From SIG622 sp045652245 (GTDB lineage Bacteria; Bacillota; Clostridia; Oscillospirales; CAG-382), in NCBI GenBank assembly GCA_045652245.1, contig JAZRTY010000018.1, positions 1 through 31,890 of the forward strand: a stretch of 31,890 nucleotides of DNA. The letters run 5' to 3'. The notes below the pieces were generated by a model that worked only from the letters and a program-made list of their open reading frames with translations, did not search any database and was not told the DNA's origin. Made by a program: the position numbers and the translations under genes. Positions 23,817-31,890 of the stretch are shown here, piece by piece. The stretch's first letter is position 1; every line of letters starts with the position of its first letter.

Positions 23817-23973
23817 ATGTACCTCCGAGGAGTGCAAACGGAGAGATTATCTCCGCCTGCACCGCCTTTTTATTTATCATTGAATTAAATCGACCTCGCC
23901 GTTTCACTTTGTTTTTGGTTTGAAAAAGGTAAGGATAGGCGAGATATGCCTGCGGCGGCTCGCCGCTTTTTAT

Positions 23974-24429
23974 TTAGAATGGAAGTGTGTCGTCGTCAAA
24001 TTCGCCCATTGGTTCAAACTGACCAAAGCCTGCGGGAGCATTCATATCCGAGAAGTTGTTGCCACCCGTATATGTACCCGTGTTCTGCTGAGCGCTGTTG
24101 TCATTTCTTACGCTGTCAGCAAAACCTACTTCATCTGCGTTGACTCTGAACGAGTACATCTTTTGACCATCCTTGTCATAGGAGTAGGTTTCAAGAGAAC
24201 CAAGCACATAGACCTGCTTACCTTTGGAGAAGTATTTCTCAACAAATTCAGCAGTGCCTCGCCATGTTGAAATGGGAATGTAGTCCGCAGTGGGTGCATT
24301 CTCTTTTTTACTCTTGAATCGTCTGTCAACCGCAAGGGTGAAGTTCGCACGCTTTGCATTCTCGCCGAATGTTTCGATTTCCGGATCCTTTGTAAGTCTT
24401 CCGATAAAAATAGTTTTATTAAGTCCCAT
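23974..24429 (-). CDS. ssb: Single-stranded DNA-binding protein
   Basis: A 151-aa protein with an OB fold (MGLNKTIFIGRLTKDPE start, ANFTLAVDRRF, YIPISTWRGTAEFVEKYFSKG, VLGSLETYSYDKDGQKMYSF), a Gly/Asn-rich linker, and the acidic tip DDDTLPF that binds replication proteins. This is the normal length for a bacterial SSB. GAAAGGAATA precedes the ATG. Carried beside a clamp, helicase and MoxR, it is an element-borne copy that coats ssDNA during replication or transfer. The 157 bases to the VWA gene (23817-23973) hold no gene I can support. Confidence 0.95.
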   Translation of the reverse strand: MGLNKTIFIGRLTKDPEIETFGENAKRANFTLAVDRRFKSKKENAPTADYIPISTWRGTAEFVEKYFSKGKQVYVLGSLETYSYDKDGQKMYSFRVNADEVGFADSVRNDNSAQQNTGTYTGGNNFSDMNAPAGFGQFEPMGEFDDDTLPF

Positions 24430-24453
24430 AATATATTCCTTTCATTTATACAT

Positions 24454-25830
24454 TTAATCTTTTTGTTCGTGTAGAGGTATTGACGTAGCATTGACTGCCT
24501 TTGCAGCCTCGACAAGCATTTCCTCAAGCTCGTTTTCAGCGTCGGTTATTGCAGCGTTGTCAGAGTCGCCAAGGTCTGCATTTCGAAGAGAAGCAAGTTC
24601 AAGATAAATTCTGAACAGCTCCTTTTGAAATACAACGTAAGGCTTTATCTTCTCACGCTCATCAACCTGCTGCGTTTCAAACTGAGAAAGAGTTTCATCC
24701 ATAACGGACTTGCTCTCACTTGCCATTGCTAAAATGCGTTCGATTTCAGCGCCGATGGGGTTTTCACAAAGGTCTGTGAGTACCTTTTCAACAACCGCTA
24801 TTTCTTCAGGCTTATTCCAAAAATAGTTTTTAAGCACAAGCAAATCTTTAGGAGTTACTTCCGTATTTCCGTTAAGGTATGCCTTTGCTCTTGCTATCGG
24901 AGTAAAGCCGAAGTATTTACGGTCGGAAACGTGAATGCCACACCGTCTGAGCTCACAAAGAACATCGTCCATAAGCTCATTGATACTGTCGGGAACAGTA
25001 ATAGCTTCAACCTCTTTCTGCATAGCCTCAAGCTCGGAAAGGTCGATTGTAGTAATACTACCGTTTGCACTCTTTTCTTGCTTACCCGATAACACCTTTA
25101 AGCGATTATCCTTTTCCTGCACATATTGAGTAAGTACCTTTAATTCAAATCGGTCATACAAGGGCTTTAATATCGCCTGTGCAGAATCGTTGAAGTTTGG
25201 TATCTCATTTGATGCGGAGAAGAAAGAGATAACGGGAATGGGTACTGTCTGTCCTTCGTTGGTATACACCTTTTCGTTTAAGGCTGTAAGAAGTGAGTTC
25301 AGTATTCCGTCACCTGACTTAAAGATTTCATCAAGAAATACTATATGACTGTCGGGTATCTTTCCGTCTGTTATCATCTTGGGTGTACCGCTTTTAAGGG
25401 TACAGATAATGTGCTTGAGCAGATCTGTCTGCTTTGAGAGTTCATAAGCAGATTTAAGGGCATCGGAGCTTTTAGCAGTACAATATATTTCATACTGCTC
25501 AGAGAGCTTGCGGTAAAGCTGTGCATAGCTTTCTTCCTTCATTAACTCATCCTGCGGCATATTGCCGGGAATAAGGCTTGAAAGGTCAAGTCTTCCGAAG
25601 ATCTGTTCCTCATCTGTCTGCTTTGACATAAGGCGTTCAAACTGCTTTGCACCGATTATCCTTTTGCGAAAAAGGTTTATTGCGTAGCTTTTAGCCTGCC
25701 CGGTATCGCCGAGTATAAAGAGATTCTTCCCCCCTAAAAGTGCAATGGCAATGCACTCCACAAGCTCATCACGCTCTGCAACGTCGCTTTTTACCTCGTC
25801 AATTATCTGATTCATTTTTGCGTATAACAT
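24454..25830 (-). CDS. MoxR-family AAA+ ATPase
   Basis: A 458-aa protein with Walker A GDTGQAKS (41-48), a DLSSLIPG loop, Walker B HIVFLDEIFKSGDG, sensor 1 FFSASNEIPNF, and Arg-containing LKPLYDRFELKVL. A C-terminal helical lid and tail follow. This is the RavA/MoxR layout; members act as chaperones with VWA partners. The VWA gene two genes downstream is the expected partner. AAGGAGAAAAAAT precedes the ATG. It begins 21 bases after the 247-aa unknown gene. Confidence 0.88.
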   Translation of the reverse strand: MLYAKMNQIIDEVKSDVAERDELVECIAIALLGGKNLFILGDTGQAKSYAINLFRKRIIGAKQFERLMSKQTDEEQIFGRLDLSSLIPGNMPQDELMKEESYAQLYRKLSEQYEIYCTAKSSDALKSAYELSKQTDLLKHIICTLKSGTPKMITDGKIPDSHIVFLDEIFKSGDGILNSLLTALNEKVYTNEGQTVPIPVISFFSASNEIPNFNDSAQAILKPLYDRFELKVLTQYVQEKDNRLKVLSGKQEKSANGSITTIDLSELEAMQKEVEAITVPDSINELMDDVLCELRRCGIHVSDRKYFGFTPIARAKAYLNGNTEVTPKDLLVLKNYFWNKPEEIAVVEKVLTDLCENPIGAEIERILAMASESKSVMDETLSQFETQQVDEREKIKPYVVFQKELFRIYLELASLRNADLGDSDNAAITDAENELEEMLVEAAKAVNATSIPLHEQKD

Positions 25831-25851
25831 ATTTTTTCTCCTTGCAATTTA

Positions 25852-26595
25852 TTATGCTGCCGTTTCTATAAACACCGGTTTTAACTTGTATCTGCCCAAT
25901 CTTTCCTTATGCTTTTCAAGGTATTTAAGAGCCTCTTTTTCCGATTCAAAAGCTCTTGCATATTCAAAATCGGGAGTTCTGCAAAAAACGATGTTGTATT
26001 TCCTGAACGAGCAGAAGTACGAGCCTAATTCGCTGTCAAGCTTCAGAGCATAAAAACTCCCGAGCTTTCGTATTCTTTCACTTTTTGATTCTCTTTTAGG
26101 TCTGTAAACCTGTCTGTTGTTTTCAAATTCAACATTCAGGCACTTACGATCTTTAAGCTCATCTAAAAGCTTCAAGAATTCCTCGGTCGTATGTACGGGA
26201 TACCTTTCCCATTTGTCAACAGAGCTGTCGCTATAGTCAACAATGTTAATGGTATTTCCGCACGAGGTATACTCCTCAACAGTTAAGGCACTTTTCATTC
26301 CGTATAATATCCAGCGTTCAAATTCTCCTGCATCAAAGCATCTGTTCCTTGTCTTGAAGCACATACCGTTGTCGCGGCTTAGTTCTTCGTACCGTTTTGC
26401 AACTTCTTCGATCTCCTTACTGGAGAACAAAAGCTTTGAACGGCAGGTGTAATTTAGCACACTCCAGTTCTTTTCGGGTATTTCCTGCCCGAAGAAATTA
26501 ACCTCCCAGCAGTTATTACTTCCGCTGTTTATCATTGGAACGAATTTATCTTCCACCTTGATAAAGGCTTTGTCATAATAAATCTGATAACTCAT
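25852..26595 (-). CDS. Hypothetical protein (247 aa)
   Basis: Not recognised. It is a soluble, aromatic- and charge-rich protein: MSYQIYYDKAFIKVEDKFVP and NNCWEVNFFGQEIPEKNWS at the start, a central CFDAGEFERWILYGMKSALT, and a C-terminal stretch resembling a small alpha/beta repeat (SFRKYNIVFCRTPDFEYARA, then FESEKEALKYLEKHKERLG). GAGGTGG precedes the ATG. It lies directly upstream of the MoxR gene with no room for a promoter, so it may be an adaptor for the MoxR-VWA machine. Confidence 0.7.
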   Translation of the reverse strand: MSYQIYYDKAFIKVEDKFVPMINSGSNNCWEVNFFGQEIPEKNWSVLNYTCRSKLLFSSKEIEEVAKRYEELSRDNGMCFKTRNRCFDAGEFERWILYGMKSALTVEEYTSCGNTINIVDYSDSSVDKWERYPVHTTEEFLKLLDELKDRKCLNVEFENNRQVYRPKRESKSERIRKLGSFYALKLDSELGSYFCSFRKYNIVFCRTPDFEYARAFESEKEALKYLEKHKERLGRYKLKPVFIETAA

Positions 26596-26604
26596 AGTTC
26601 CACC

Positions 26605-27174
26605 TCATATCATCGGAAATCTTGTGTAATGCTTCATAACTTTTCTTGCAAGAACAACATAGTGTTTTCTTCTTGTGGGAAGCTCAGACACACGCTTCAG
26701 CCATTCAAGGCATAACCTTGAGAATAACTGCTGACAGGTCTTGTGTACACGAAGTATTCCGTGCATAAACTCCTCGTTGTTGTCAGATGTGCGAAGATAG
26801 CGTTCAAGAAGCTCTGCCGCCTGCTCATCGTCCCTGAAATCGAACTCAAAGTGTCGGTTTATGCCTCTTGACGATAGTATTCGCTTGTCAAGAGATTCAT
26901 AGCGGTACTCATCTGCGGCAATAATTGCAAATTCGTGTGACGCCATATTTCTCTCGTCAATATCATCTGTTGTTGCAAGTGTTCTGAACCATTCAAGGCA
27001 CAGCAAGGTGAAATTATGCTGTACATTTATGTTCTTTGAAAGCATACACTCATAGAAACGCTCACGGGGAGCACAGTATGAGTTTACGTAAGTTCCCATT
27101 GCCGAAGATATGACAAGTCCATCGGATATATCGTTCATAACGATAACCTGCTTTAATGTTTTTTCATCCCTCAT
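26605..27174 (-). CDS. Hypothetical protein (189 aa)
   Basis: Not recognised. It is helical and contains an internal two-fold echo: NFTLLCLEWFRTLA in the first half and LFSRLCLEWLKRVSELPTRR in the second, suggesting duplicated helical units. The C-terminus is basic (RRKHYVVLARKVMKHYTRF). No membrane segment. AAAGGATTAAATATT precedes the ATG. It lies 9 bases upstream of the 247-aa gene, in the replication-type operon. Confidence 0.7.
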   Translation of the reverse strand: MRDEKTLKQVIVMNDISDGLVISSAMGTYVNSYCAPRERFYECMLSKNINVQHNFTLLCLEWFRTLATTDDIDERNMASHEFAIIAADEYRYESLDKRILSSRGINRHFEFDFRDDEQAAELLERYLRTSDNNEEFMHGILRVHKTCQQLFSRLCLEWLKRVSELPTRRKHYVVLARKVMKHYTRFPMI

Positions 27175-27191
27175 AATATTTAATCCTTTCT

Positions 27192-27554
27192 TTACGCAGC
27201 CTTACTCTGACACAGCTCGATTACCTTCTGACATTCTTCTATCTCGAAATATCCGATATGAGTAGACTTAAAAGGCAGTCCCATTTTCTCGGACAGCCAT
27301 TTGTAGCCCTCGGTTCTTGACATATGATTGTCTTTCCAGAACTTATCGAATACCTCGTGGGTTTCCTTGCGTTTAGTTCGTAAAATACTGTTCGCAAGTG
27401 TACCGAGAGGTTTTCCCGAACCCTTATGCACTCCCACAAATGCGTTGCAGGTAGTACAAAGGTAAATGTCGCCGTAATCTTTGCCGTAGATCTTGCTGCT
27501 GTCTGTAAGTATCACTTTTCCACCGCAGTAACGGCAGATAGTAGGTTTATTCAT
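27192..27554 (-). CDS. Zinc-ribbon protein (DUF3268-like)
   Basis: A 120-aa protein from the ATG at 27554 (GGAGGGATTTA upstream; the longer frame to 27611 would run into the clamp gene and lacks a site). The N-terminus has a zinc ribbon, CRYCGGKVILTDSS followed by YLCTTCNAFVGVHKG (two CxxC pairs). A helical segment with KRKETHEVFDKFWKD and TEGYKWLSEKMGLP follows. Members are small zinc-finger proteins of phages and mobile elements with presumed nucleic-acid contact. It starts 10 bases after the clamp gene. Confidence 0.78.
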   Translation of the reverse strand: MNKPTICRYCGGKVILTDSSKIYGKDYGDIYLCTTCNAFVGVHKGSGKPLGTLANSILRTKRKETHEVFDKFWKDNHMSRTEGYKWLSEKMGLPFKSTHIGYFEIEECQKVIELCQSKAA

Positions 27555-27564
27555 TAAATCCCTC

Positions 27565-28758
27565 CTATGCCGCTTTTCTTGCAGTAGAGCGTGTCTTCTT
27601 GACAGCCGCATCCGTTGTTTCGCCGAGTGCCTTTTTCTTGTGTTCCTCGTATTTTAAGAATTGCTTTTCAACAGTTGTAGCCGGTATCGGTGTAAGAAGG
27701 TATTTGTCGTACTTGTTAAAGACAAGCAGATAACCTCTCTTATCAAGACTTAAAATCATAGTGCCGTCAACAGTCTTGAATATATCCTTCAGCATTGCCG
27801 CAGGATAATAGAAGCTGCGTTCGGAGTCACCGTTAATTCGTACTGCACCTACAGAATAGGTAGCACAGCCGACGTCGTTGGTTGTGGAAAGAGTAATCTT
27901 TTCCTCACCGAAATCAAGTCTTACATAGGAGTTCTCAACACCCATAGCCGAAATATCGCTTGCATACTGTACCTGCTCTTTGAAGTCCTTGAATTCAAGC
28001 TTTGCTTCGTACATCGGCTTTAAGGAATCAAGTATCATACCTGTATTCACATATTCCTTTGCCATCTTCTTTGCCGAGAAAAGCATACCTTCTTTCATAA
28101 AGATAATGAAAGTACCGCTTCTTCCGACCTCAAGCTCTTCATCACCTGCAGCGGATGCAAGATATGATAAAGTTGCCTTTGGAATGGTGAAGTCCATTGA
28201 GCCGCCGCATTCCTGTTCAAGACGGGCAGTAGCAATACACCTTGAGTCACAGCCTGTTGCCGTAATACCTTTTGGTGTAATCTCAATATGAATACCGCTT
28301 AAGATATTTGTTACTTCCTTATGTGTAGCACTGCTTGTTTTACCGTAAAGCTTCTTTATTCCCGATACCTTTACAGTACCGTCGGGAAAAGGAATTTCGG
28401 GGCGTGGAAAGGTTTTGCCGTCAAGAACGTTCATTGTGTATGTACAGCTCTCACCGGTTATCTTTACACTTCCTGCACTCTCCATCTCAAAGCAGGTTTC
28501 ATCACCTGCAAGATGTGAGAGTATTCCAACAAGCATTCTGGCATCAAGCACGAAAAAGCCGCCTGATTCAATACCAGCAGTAAGCTTTCGCTGTATTGCC
28601 GCTTCAAAGCAATTTGCCGTAAGGTACAGATATCCGTCATCCTCGTTGGCTTCCACAAGAAAGCCCTTGAGCTCGGGAACTGTACTTGATTTTGGTATCA
28701 TTGCCGACATCGTTTTAAGATGCTCCAGCATTATTTTTCTGTTTACTGTAAACCTCAT
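27565..28758 (-). CDS. dnaN: DNA polymerase III beta-like sliding clamp
   Basis: A 397-aa protein with the three-domain clamp pattern. It starts MRFTVNRKIMLEHLKTMSAMIP, has domain 1 with GYLYLTANCFEAAIQRKL and MNVLDGKTFPRPE, domain 2 with THKEVTNILSGIHIEI and GCDSRCIATARL, and domain 3 with YYPAAMLKDIFKTVDG and LLTPI. Length is close to normal (about 365-380) plus a basic Lys/Arg/Ala tail of ~25 residues (KKKALGETTDAAVKKTRSTA) not usual in housekeeping clamps. GAAAGGATAAAC precedes the ATG. As an element-borne clamp beside SSB and a helicase, it probably loads host or element polymerase onto element DNA. Confidence 0.85.
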   Translation of the reverse strand: MRFTVNRKIMLEHLKTMSAMIPKSSTVPELKGFLVEANEDDGYLYLTANCFEAAIQRKLTAGIESGGFFVLDARMLVGILSHLAGDETCFEMESAGSVKITGESCTYTMNVLDGKTFPRPEIPFPDGTVKVSGIKKLYGKTSSATHKEVTNILSGIHIEITPKGITATGCDSRCIATARLEQECGGSMDFTIPKATLSYLASAAGDEELEVGRSGTFIIFMKEGMLFSAKKMAKEYVNTGMILDSLKPMYEAKLEFKDFKEQVQYASDISAMGVENSYVRLDFGEEKITLSTTNDVGCATYSVGAVRINGDSERSFYYPAAMLKDIFKTVDGTMILSLDKRGYLLVFNKYDKYLLTPIPATTVEKQFLKYEEHKKKALGETTDAAVKKTRSTARKAA

Positions 28759-28773
28759 TTTGTTTATCCTTTC

Positions 28774-31700
28774 TTATGCCACGTCGAACAGAGTAAACTG
28801 CGTACCGACAGGCACATCTTCATTGTTTGTTACCGGAAAACTCAACTTTACCTTACCGCTTGTAGCCTGCTTTGCAAGGAGCATTGCCTTCTGAAGCTTT
28901 TCGGAAACGGAAAGGATTTTGACTGTTTCAACCTTGGTGGTTGTAACAGGTTTTGTTTCTTCCGTAACATCATCTGTGATGATGTAATCTTCCTCATTCT
29001 CTTCAGGAGCTGTTGTATCCTTGATAATAGCCATTTTCTTAAACATAGCACCAACATCCTCAACCTCATCACGAATGCCTTTTGTAAGCTCTCTTGCGAG
29101 CTGTGAGGTCATATCGGTACAGTCACTCATTGCCGCAAGTCCTTCATCCGAGAAGTTACCCTCAACAAGAGTAGCCGCCGCAAGCTTTGATGCCATAAGG
29201 CGAATAGCTCTTGCCTGCATTACTCCCTTGTAGTAAAGGATATATACTTCAATTCGTGGTGCCGTCTGGTTTATACGCCAAGAACGGCGGGAACTTTGAC
29301 GGAAAGTGAATAAGTTATACCCGATGTTGTAATAGATGAGTGTAGTAAAGGCATTGAGGTCAAGTCCCGTTTCAACAAGACTCGGATTTGTGATAAGTAC
29401 ATCAATTCCTGCCTCAACCTTTTTTGCTACCCATTCTTCACGCTTTTCAGGGCTAACCTTTTGTTCAAGAAGTGCTACCTTGTAGCCTTGTTCTTCAAGT
29501 AGTTTTTTGAGTTTATCCTGTGTGTCGATTTTTACCCAGCTTGTGTAGATAAGTACTCTTTCACCGCCAGCAACCTTACGCTTGACAATATCAAGAGTTG
29601 CTACGTCCTTTTCGTGTTGTTCGTCAAAGTCCGAAAGCGACTTTGGAACGACTACCGCCTCATCACTCTTTGGATAATATATCGGCTCAGCATCATAGGG
29701 CTGATCCGGATATGTAGTGAGAAGACTTAAAAAGCTTGACATAAGCTTTCTTGATGTGCCGTCACGACGATTCATACAGCTTCGGTAAGAGTTCTCGATT
29801 CTCTTGTATTCCTCCTCAATCTCAGGTGAGAGATTTAATTCAACGGGTATTTCCTCATAGTCGGGCAGATGCTTTCCCATATCGTTAAGAGAAAGAAATA
29901 CTGCACAGTCAATAAGGAACCGTGAATATACAAGAGGCGATACACCCGGCTTCTGACGCTCGTGGAGCTTCTTGCGGCGGCTTTTACTGTTGGCATTGAA
30001 CTCGCTTTCTTCAAGCTCGTATGTTGCCTCCGTAACGCCGTATTCGCCGTTAAACGAACCGGGATTGTCGTAGTCCTTGTTGTCAATCTTCATAAGGTGA
30101 GGAACTATGCGGTAGAGCAGATAGAAAAGTCCGCTTGAATAGCCGTTGATAAGTGTTGCGGTCATACCTATGACCTTCTTACTGCAGCCAACAAGTGTTT
30201 CCATTGCATCGCCCTGTCCGCTGTCACCCTTGAACTGATGAAGCTCATCAAGGATAACTCCGTCAATGCTTTTGAAGCGTTCCGAAATGTAATCGCTCAT
30301 GGAATATCTGTTATACGCTCCTTTTGCGATAAACACACGGTCGGGATTGGAGATTATCTCCTCAAGCTTTAAGAGTACCTTTTGGTCCTTTGTTTTCTCA
30401 AGGTGTCTGTGAGCGAACTGTCGATATACAAAGCCGTAACCGCCGATCTTAACCCAATCGTTATGACGGATATCGTGGTCGTCGGGATTGAGTACGCCCC
30501 AGAGAACGTGTCCGCACTCCTCGCATTTGTGGTTCTGCGTTGTTTCCTTTTTGAAATAAAACTGATCGGCGTGTACCTTGTAATGAGTACCGTCGTCGTT
30601 TATCTCCATCATAATGGGCTTTCCGCAGTAGGGACAAATGTAGCATTTCTTCACTCTTGAATACACAGCAACAGGCTTTCGCATATATCCGTCTCTTGCA
30701 CGTTCCTTTGAGAGAACGATATACATTGTTTCCTTGCCGTTTTTGTATTCATCATAGGCACGGTCAATGTCTGAGAGTGAATATACCACCTGTGCTTTTG
30801 TATTTGGAAGAGTCTCCTGTATCTCACGCACCCATTTCTTAGTGACGTGAGAAGGACAAAGAATTACATTAAAGCACTTCTTACCGTTCTGATGAGCCGA
30901 GAGAGCCACAGAACCTATTTTTGTTTTACCGCTGCCGCATTCTGCAACAATCAGACCGACCTTTGATTTGTCAAGTCTACGCTTTACTGCTTCAGCTACG
31001 GCAAGCTGGGCGGGATAAAGAGTATATCCCACGTTCTTTTTCAGGTTTCCGTTAATCCTTTTTATCCTGTCGCAGATAGTTTCTCTGGACGGATCAAAGA
31101 GAGGATTAAAGGATTCCCTTATTCTATTCGCAATAGTGATGCCGTACTTGTTAAGGTACTGAGAAACGGTGGCAATGTTTTCAAAGCCGCTGTTCTTTAC
31201 TGCACCCGGAATAGAAATCCTACCTGTTTTGAGACCTTGGTTTACTATGTCCTCAATCTCTTTTTCATCATTACGAACCTCAAGCATATATGCATCAAAG
31301 TGTACACTTGCAGAGAGTACCTCAAGCTGAACGAGTATCTTGCGCTTAAAGCATTCCTCAAGGATGTAGTCTTTGAATTCGGGAATGAGAGGTATGGATG
31401 ATTTCTTATCCAGCTCGGCATAGAGAGAATCGGTATCACCTTCATCACAGAAGATATACATTTTCCTCTTTGCCTTTGGATTTTCAACCTCCATTTGTTC
31501 CTCATCTTCCATTTCGCCGCTTTCATCGTCAAGTGCAAGCATAGTACCCTCGGCGTAGATACCGTCGTGGGTAACGCTTCTTTTGTACGCATTGTGCTGT
31601 GCCCGTAAGATGATCTTGTGATTTTCCACGATTGCCTCAACACCTGCACCTTTACGCAGTGCGTCAGCCATCGCTCTGACCTGTTCGGGGTATCCGCCAA

Positions 31701-31833
31701 AACGCATTGCCACAAGGTTTCTTTCCGAGCCGCTTGCCTTATGATACACAAATGTATCGGCATAGCAGCTAAGCCGAAGTCCCTGTACTGTGTCGTTATA
31801 CGTTATAGGGGACAGAGTGTTCATTTCCCTCAA
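28774..31833 (-). CDS. SF2 (DEAD/SNF2-like) helicase, 1019 aa
   Basis: The start is TTG at 31833 with GGAGGT ten bases upstream; a nearby in-frame ATG is the alternative. Residues 1-145 are a separate domain, duplicated as a relic at 18929-19350. The helicase core has Walker A AECGSGKT (297-304), a zinc-ribbon insert (C397, C400, C403 and C437, C440), box II DELH (529-532), motif III GMTAT (556-560), and a second RecA domain with VLIYTSWVK, VLITNPSLVETGLDLN and RQSSRRSWRINQ. It is a dsDNA translocase or remodeller rather than a ring replicative helicase. It heads the right-hand operon, 15 bases before the clamp, suggesting an element replication or recombination role. The promoter is beyond the right edge. 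Confidence 0.88.
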   Translation of the reverse strand: MREMNTLSPITYNDTVQGLRLSCYADTFVYHKASGSERNLVAMRFGGYPEQVRAMADALRKGAGVEAIVENHKIILRAQHNAYKRSVTHDGIYAEGTMLALDDESGEMEDEEQMEVENPKAKRKMYIFCDEGDTDSLYAELDKKSSIPLIPEFKDYILEECFKRKILVQLEVLSASVHFDAYMLEVRNDEKEIEDIVNQGLKTGRISIPGAVKNSGFENIATVSQYLNKYGITIANRIRESFNPLFDPSRETICDRIKRINGNLKKNVGYTLYPAQLAVAEAVKRRLDKSKVGLIVAECGSGKTKIGSVALSAHQNGKKCFNVILCPSHVTKKWVREIQETLPNTKAQVVYSLSDIDRAYDEYKNGKETMYIVLSKERARDGYMRKPVAVYSRVKKCYICPYCGKPIMMEINDDGTHYKVHADQFYFKKETTQNHKCEECGHVLWGVLNPDDHDIRHNDWVKIGGYGFVYRQFAHRHLEKTKDQKVLLKLEEIISNPDRVFIAKGAYNRYSMSDYISERFKSIDGVILDELHQFKGDSGQGDAMETLVGCSKKVIGMTATLINGYSSGLFYLLYRIVPHLMKIDNKDYDNPGSFNGEYGVTEATYELEESEFNANSKSRRKKLHERQKPGVSPLVYSRFLIDCAVFLSLNDMGKHLPDYEEIPVELNLSPEIEEEYKRIENSYRSCMNRRDGTSRKLMSSFLSLLTTYPDQPYDAEPIYYPKSDEAVVVPKSLSDFDEQHEKDVATLDIVKRKVAGGERVLIYTSWVKIDTQDKLKKLLEEQGYKVALLEQKVSPEKREEWVAKKVEAGIDVLITNPSLVETGLDLNAFTTLIYYNIGYNLFTFRQSSRRSWRINQTAPRIEVYILYYKGVMQARAIRLMASKLAAATLVEGNFSDEGLAAMSDCTDMTSQLARELTKGIRDEVEDVGAMFKKMAIIKDTTAPEENEEDYIITDDVTEETKPVTTTKVETVKILSVSEKLQKAMLLAKQATSGKVKLSFPVTNNEDVPVGTQFTLFDVA

Positions 31834-31890
31834 AACGCAGATACCTCCTTCGTTTAAGTTTTGGTTCCAACTTTTGTTTAACCTCCTTCT

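Overview
This window looks like part of a large integrative or plasmid-like element from a low- to mid-GC Gram-positive bacterium, most likely a gut Clostridia of the Ruminococcus/Oscillospiraceae kind. The grounds are AGGAGG-type ribosome sites, terse overlapping operons, DUF6514-like and XRE-like remnants, and the accessory gene set. The host assignment is inference. No rRNA, tRNA or CRISPR array was seen.

Left module (1-6.4 kb, all minus strand). One operon starts from a weak promoter at about 6344-6372. It runs through a roughly 370-nt leader holding a long hairpin, an attenuator-like terminator and a 31-codon small ORF. It then encodes a JAMM/JAB metalloprotease, a ThiF-type E1, a 60-aa protein, an N6-adenine DNA methyltransferase, two unknown proteins, a PRTRC-B/Prok-E2_D-like protein and a Rad52-type annealing protein that runs off the left edge. 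This is a bacterial ubiquitin-like cassette (E1, E2-like, JAB) coupled to DNA modification and recombination genes. No separate ubiquitin-like protein is obvious.

Island (6.4-19.5 kb). The centre is a nine-to-ten-gene RiPP operon (17.28 down to 7.78 kb), visibly more AT-rich than its flanks. Its order is a 48-aa Cys-rich precursor, a radical SAM/SPASM maturase, a SPASM protein lacking the radical SAM cysteines, a TIGR04066-like maturation protein, an HPr-kinase-like ATPase, an ACP-like protein lacking the carrier serine, an ABC exporter, a nucleotidyltransferase-fold protein, a true acyl carrier protein and an FkbH-type HAD enzyme. The set resembles the clostridial CLI_3235/CcpM class of peptide maturation systems. 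It combines radical SAM chemistry with a probable glyceryl-ACP supply and a possible peptide kinase. The cluster is bordered by debris: decayed XRE and DUF6514 genes on the left; a nitroreductase remnant, an IS3 fragment, a decayed duplicate of the helicase N-terminus and a truncated IS110 transposase on the right. A ~123-bp direct repeat carrying the element promoter occurs at both ends (6321-6443 and 19395-19517).

Right module (20.8-31.9 kb, all minus strand). A second long operon starts with a 1019-aa SF2 helicase. It continues with a DnaN-like sliding clamp, a zinc-ribbon protein, two unknowns, a MoxR AAA+ ATPase, SSB, a VWA protein, three small or unknown proteins, a YkgJ-type Cys-cluster protein and a small membrane protein. 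With the Rad52-like protein on the left, this gives the element its own replication and recombination toolkit. The helicase-gene duplicate and the shared promoter repeat suggest the RiPP island lies within, or was assembled by rearrangement of, this element.
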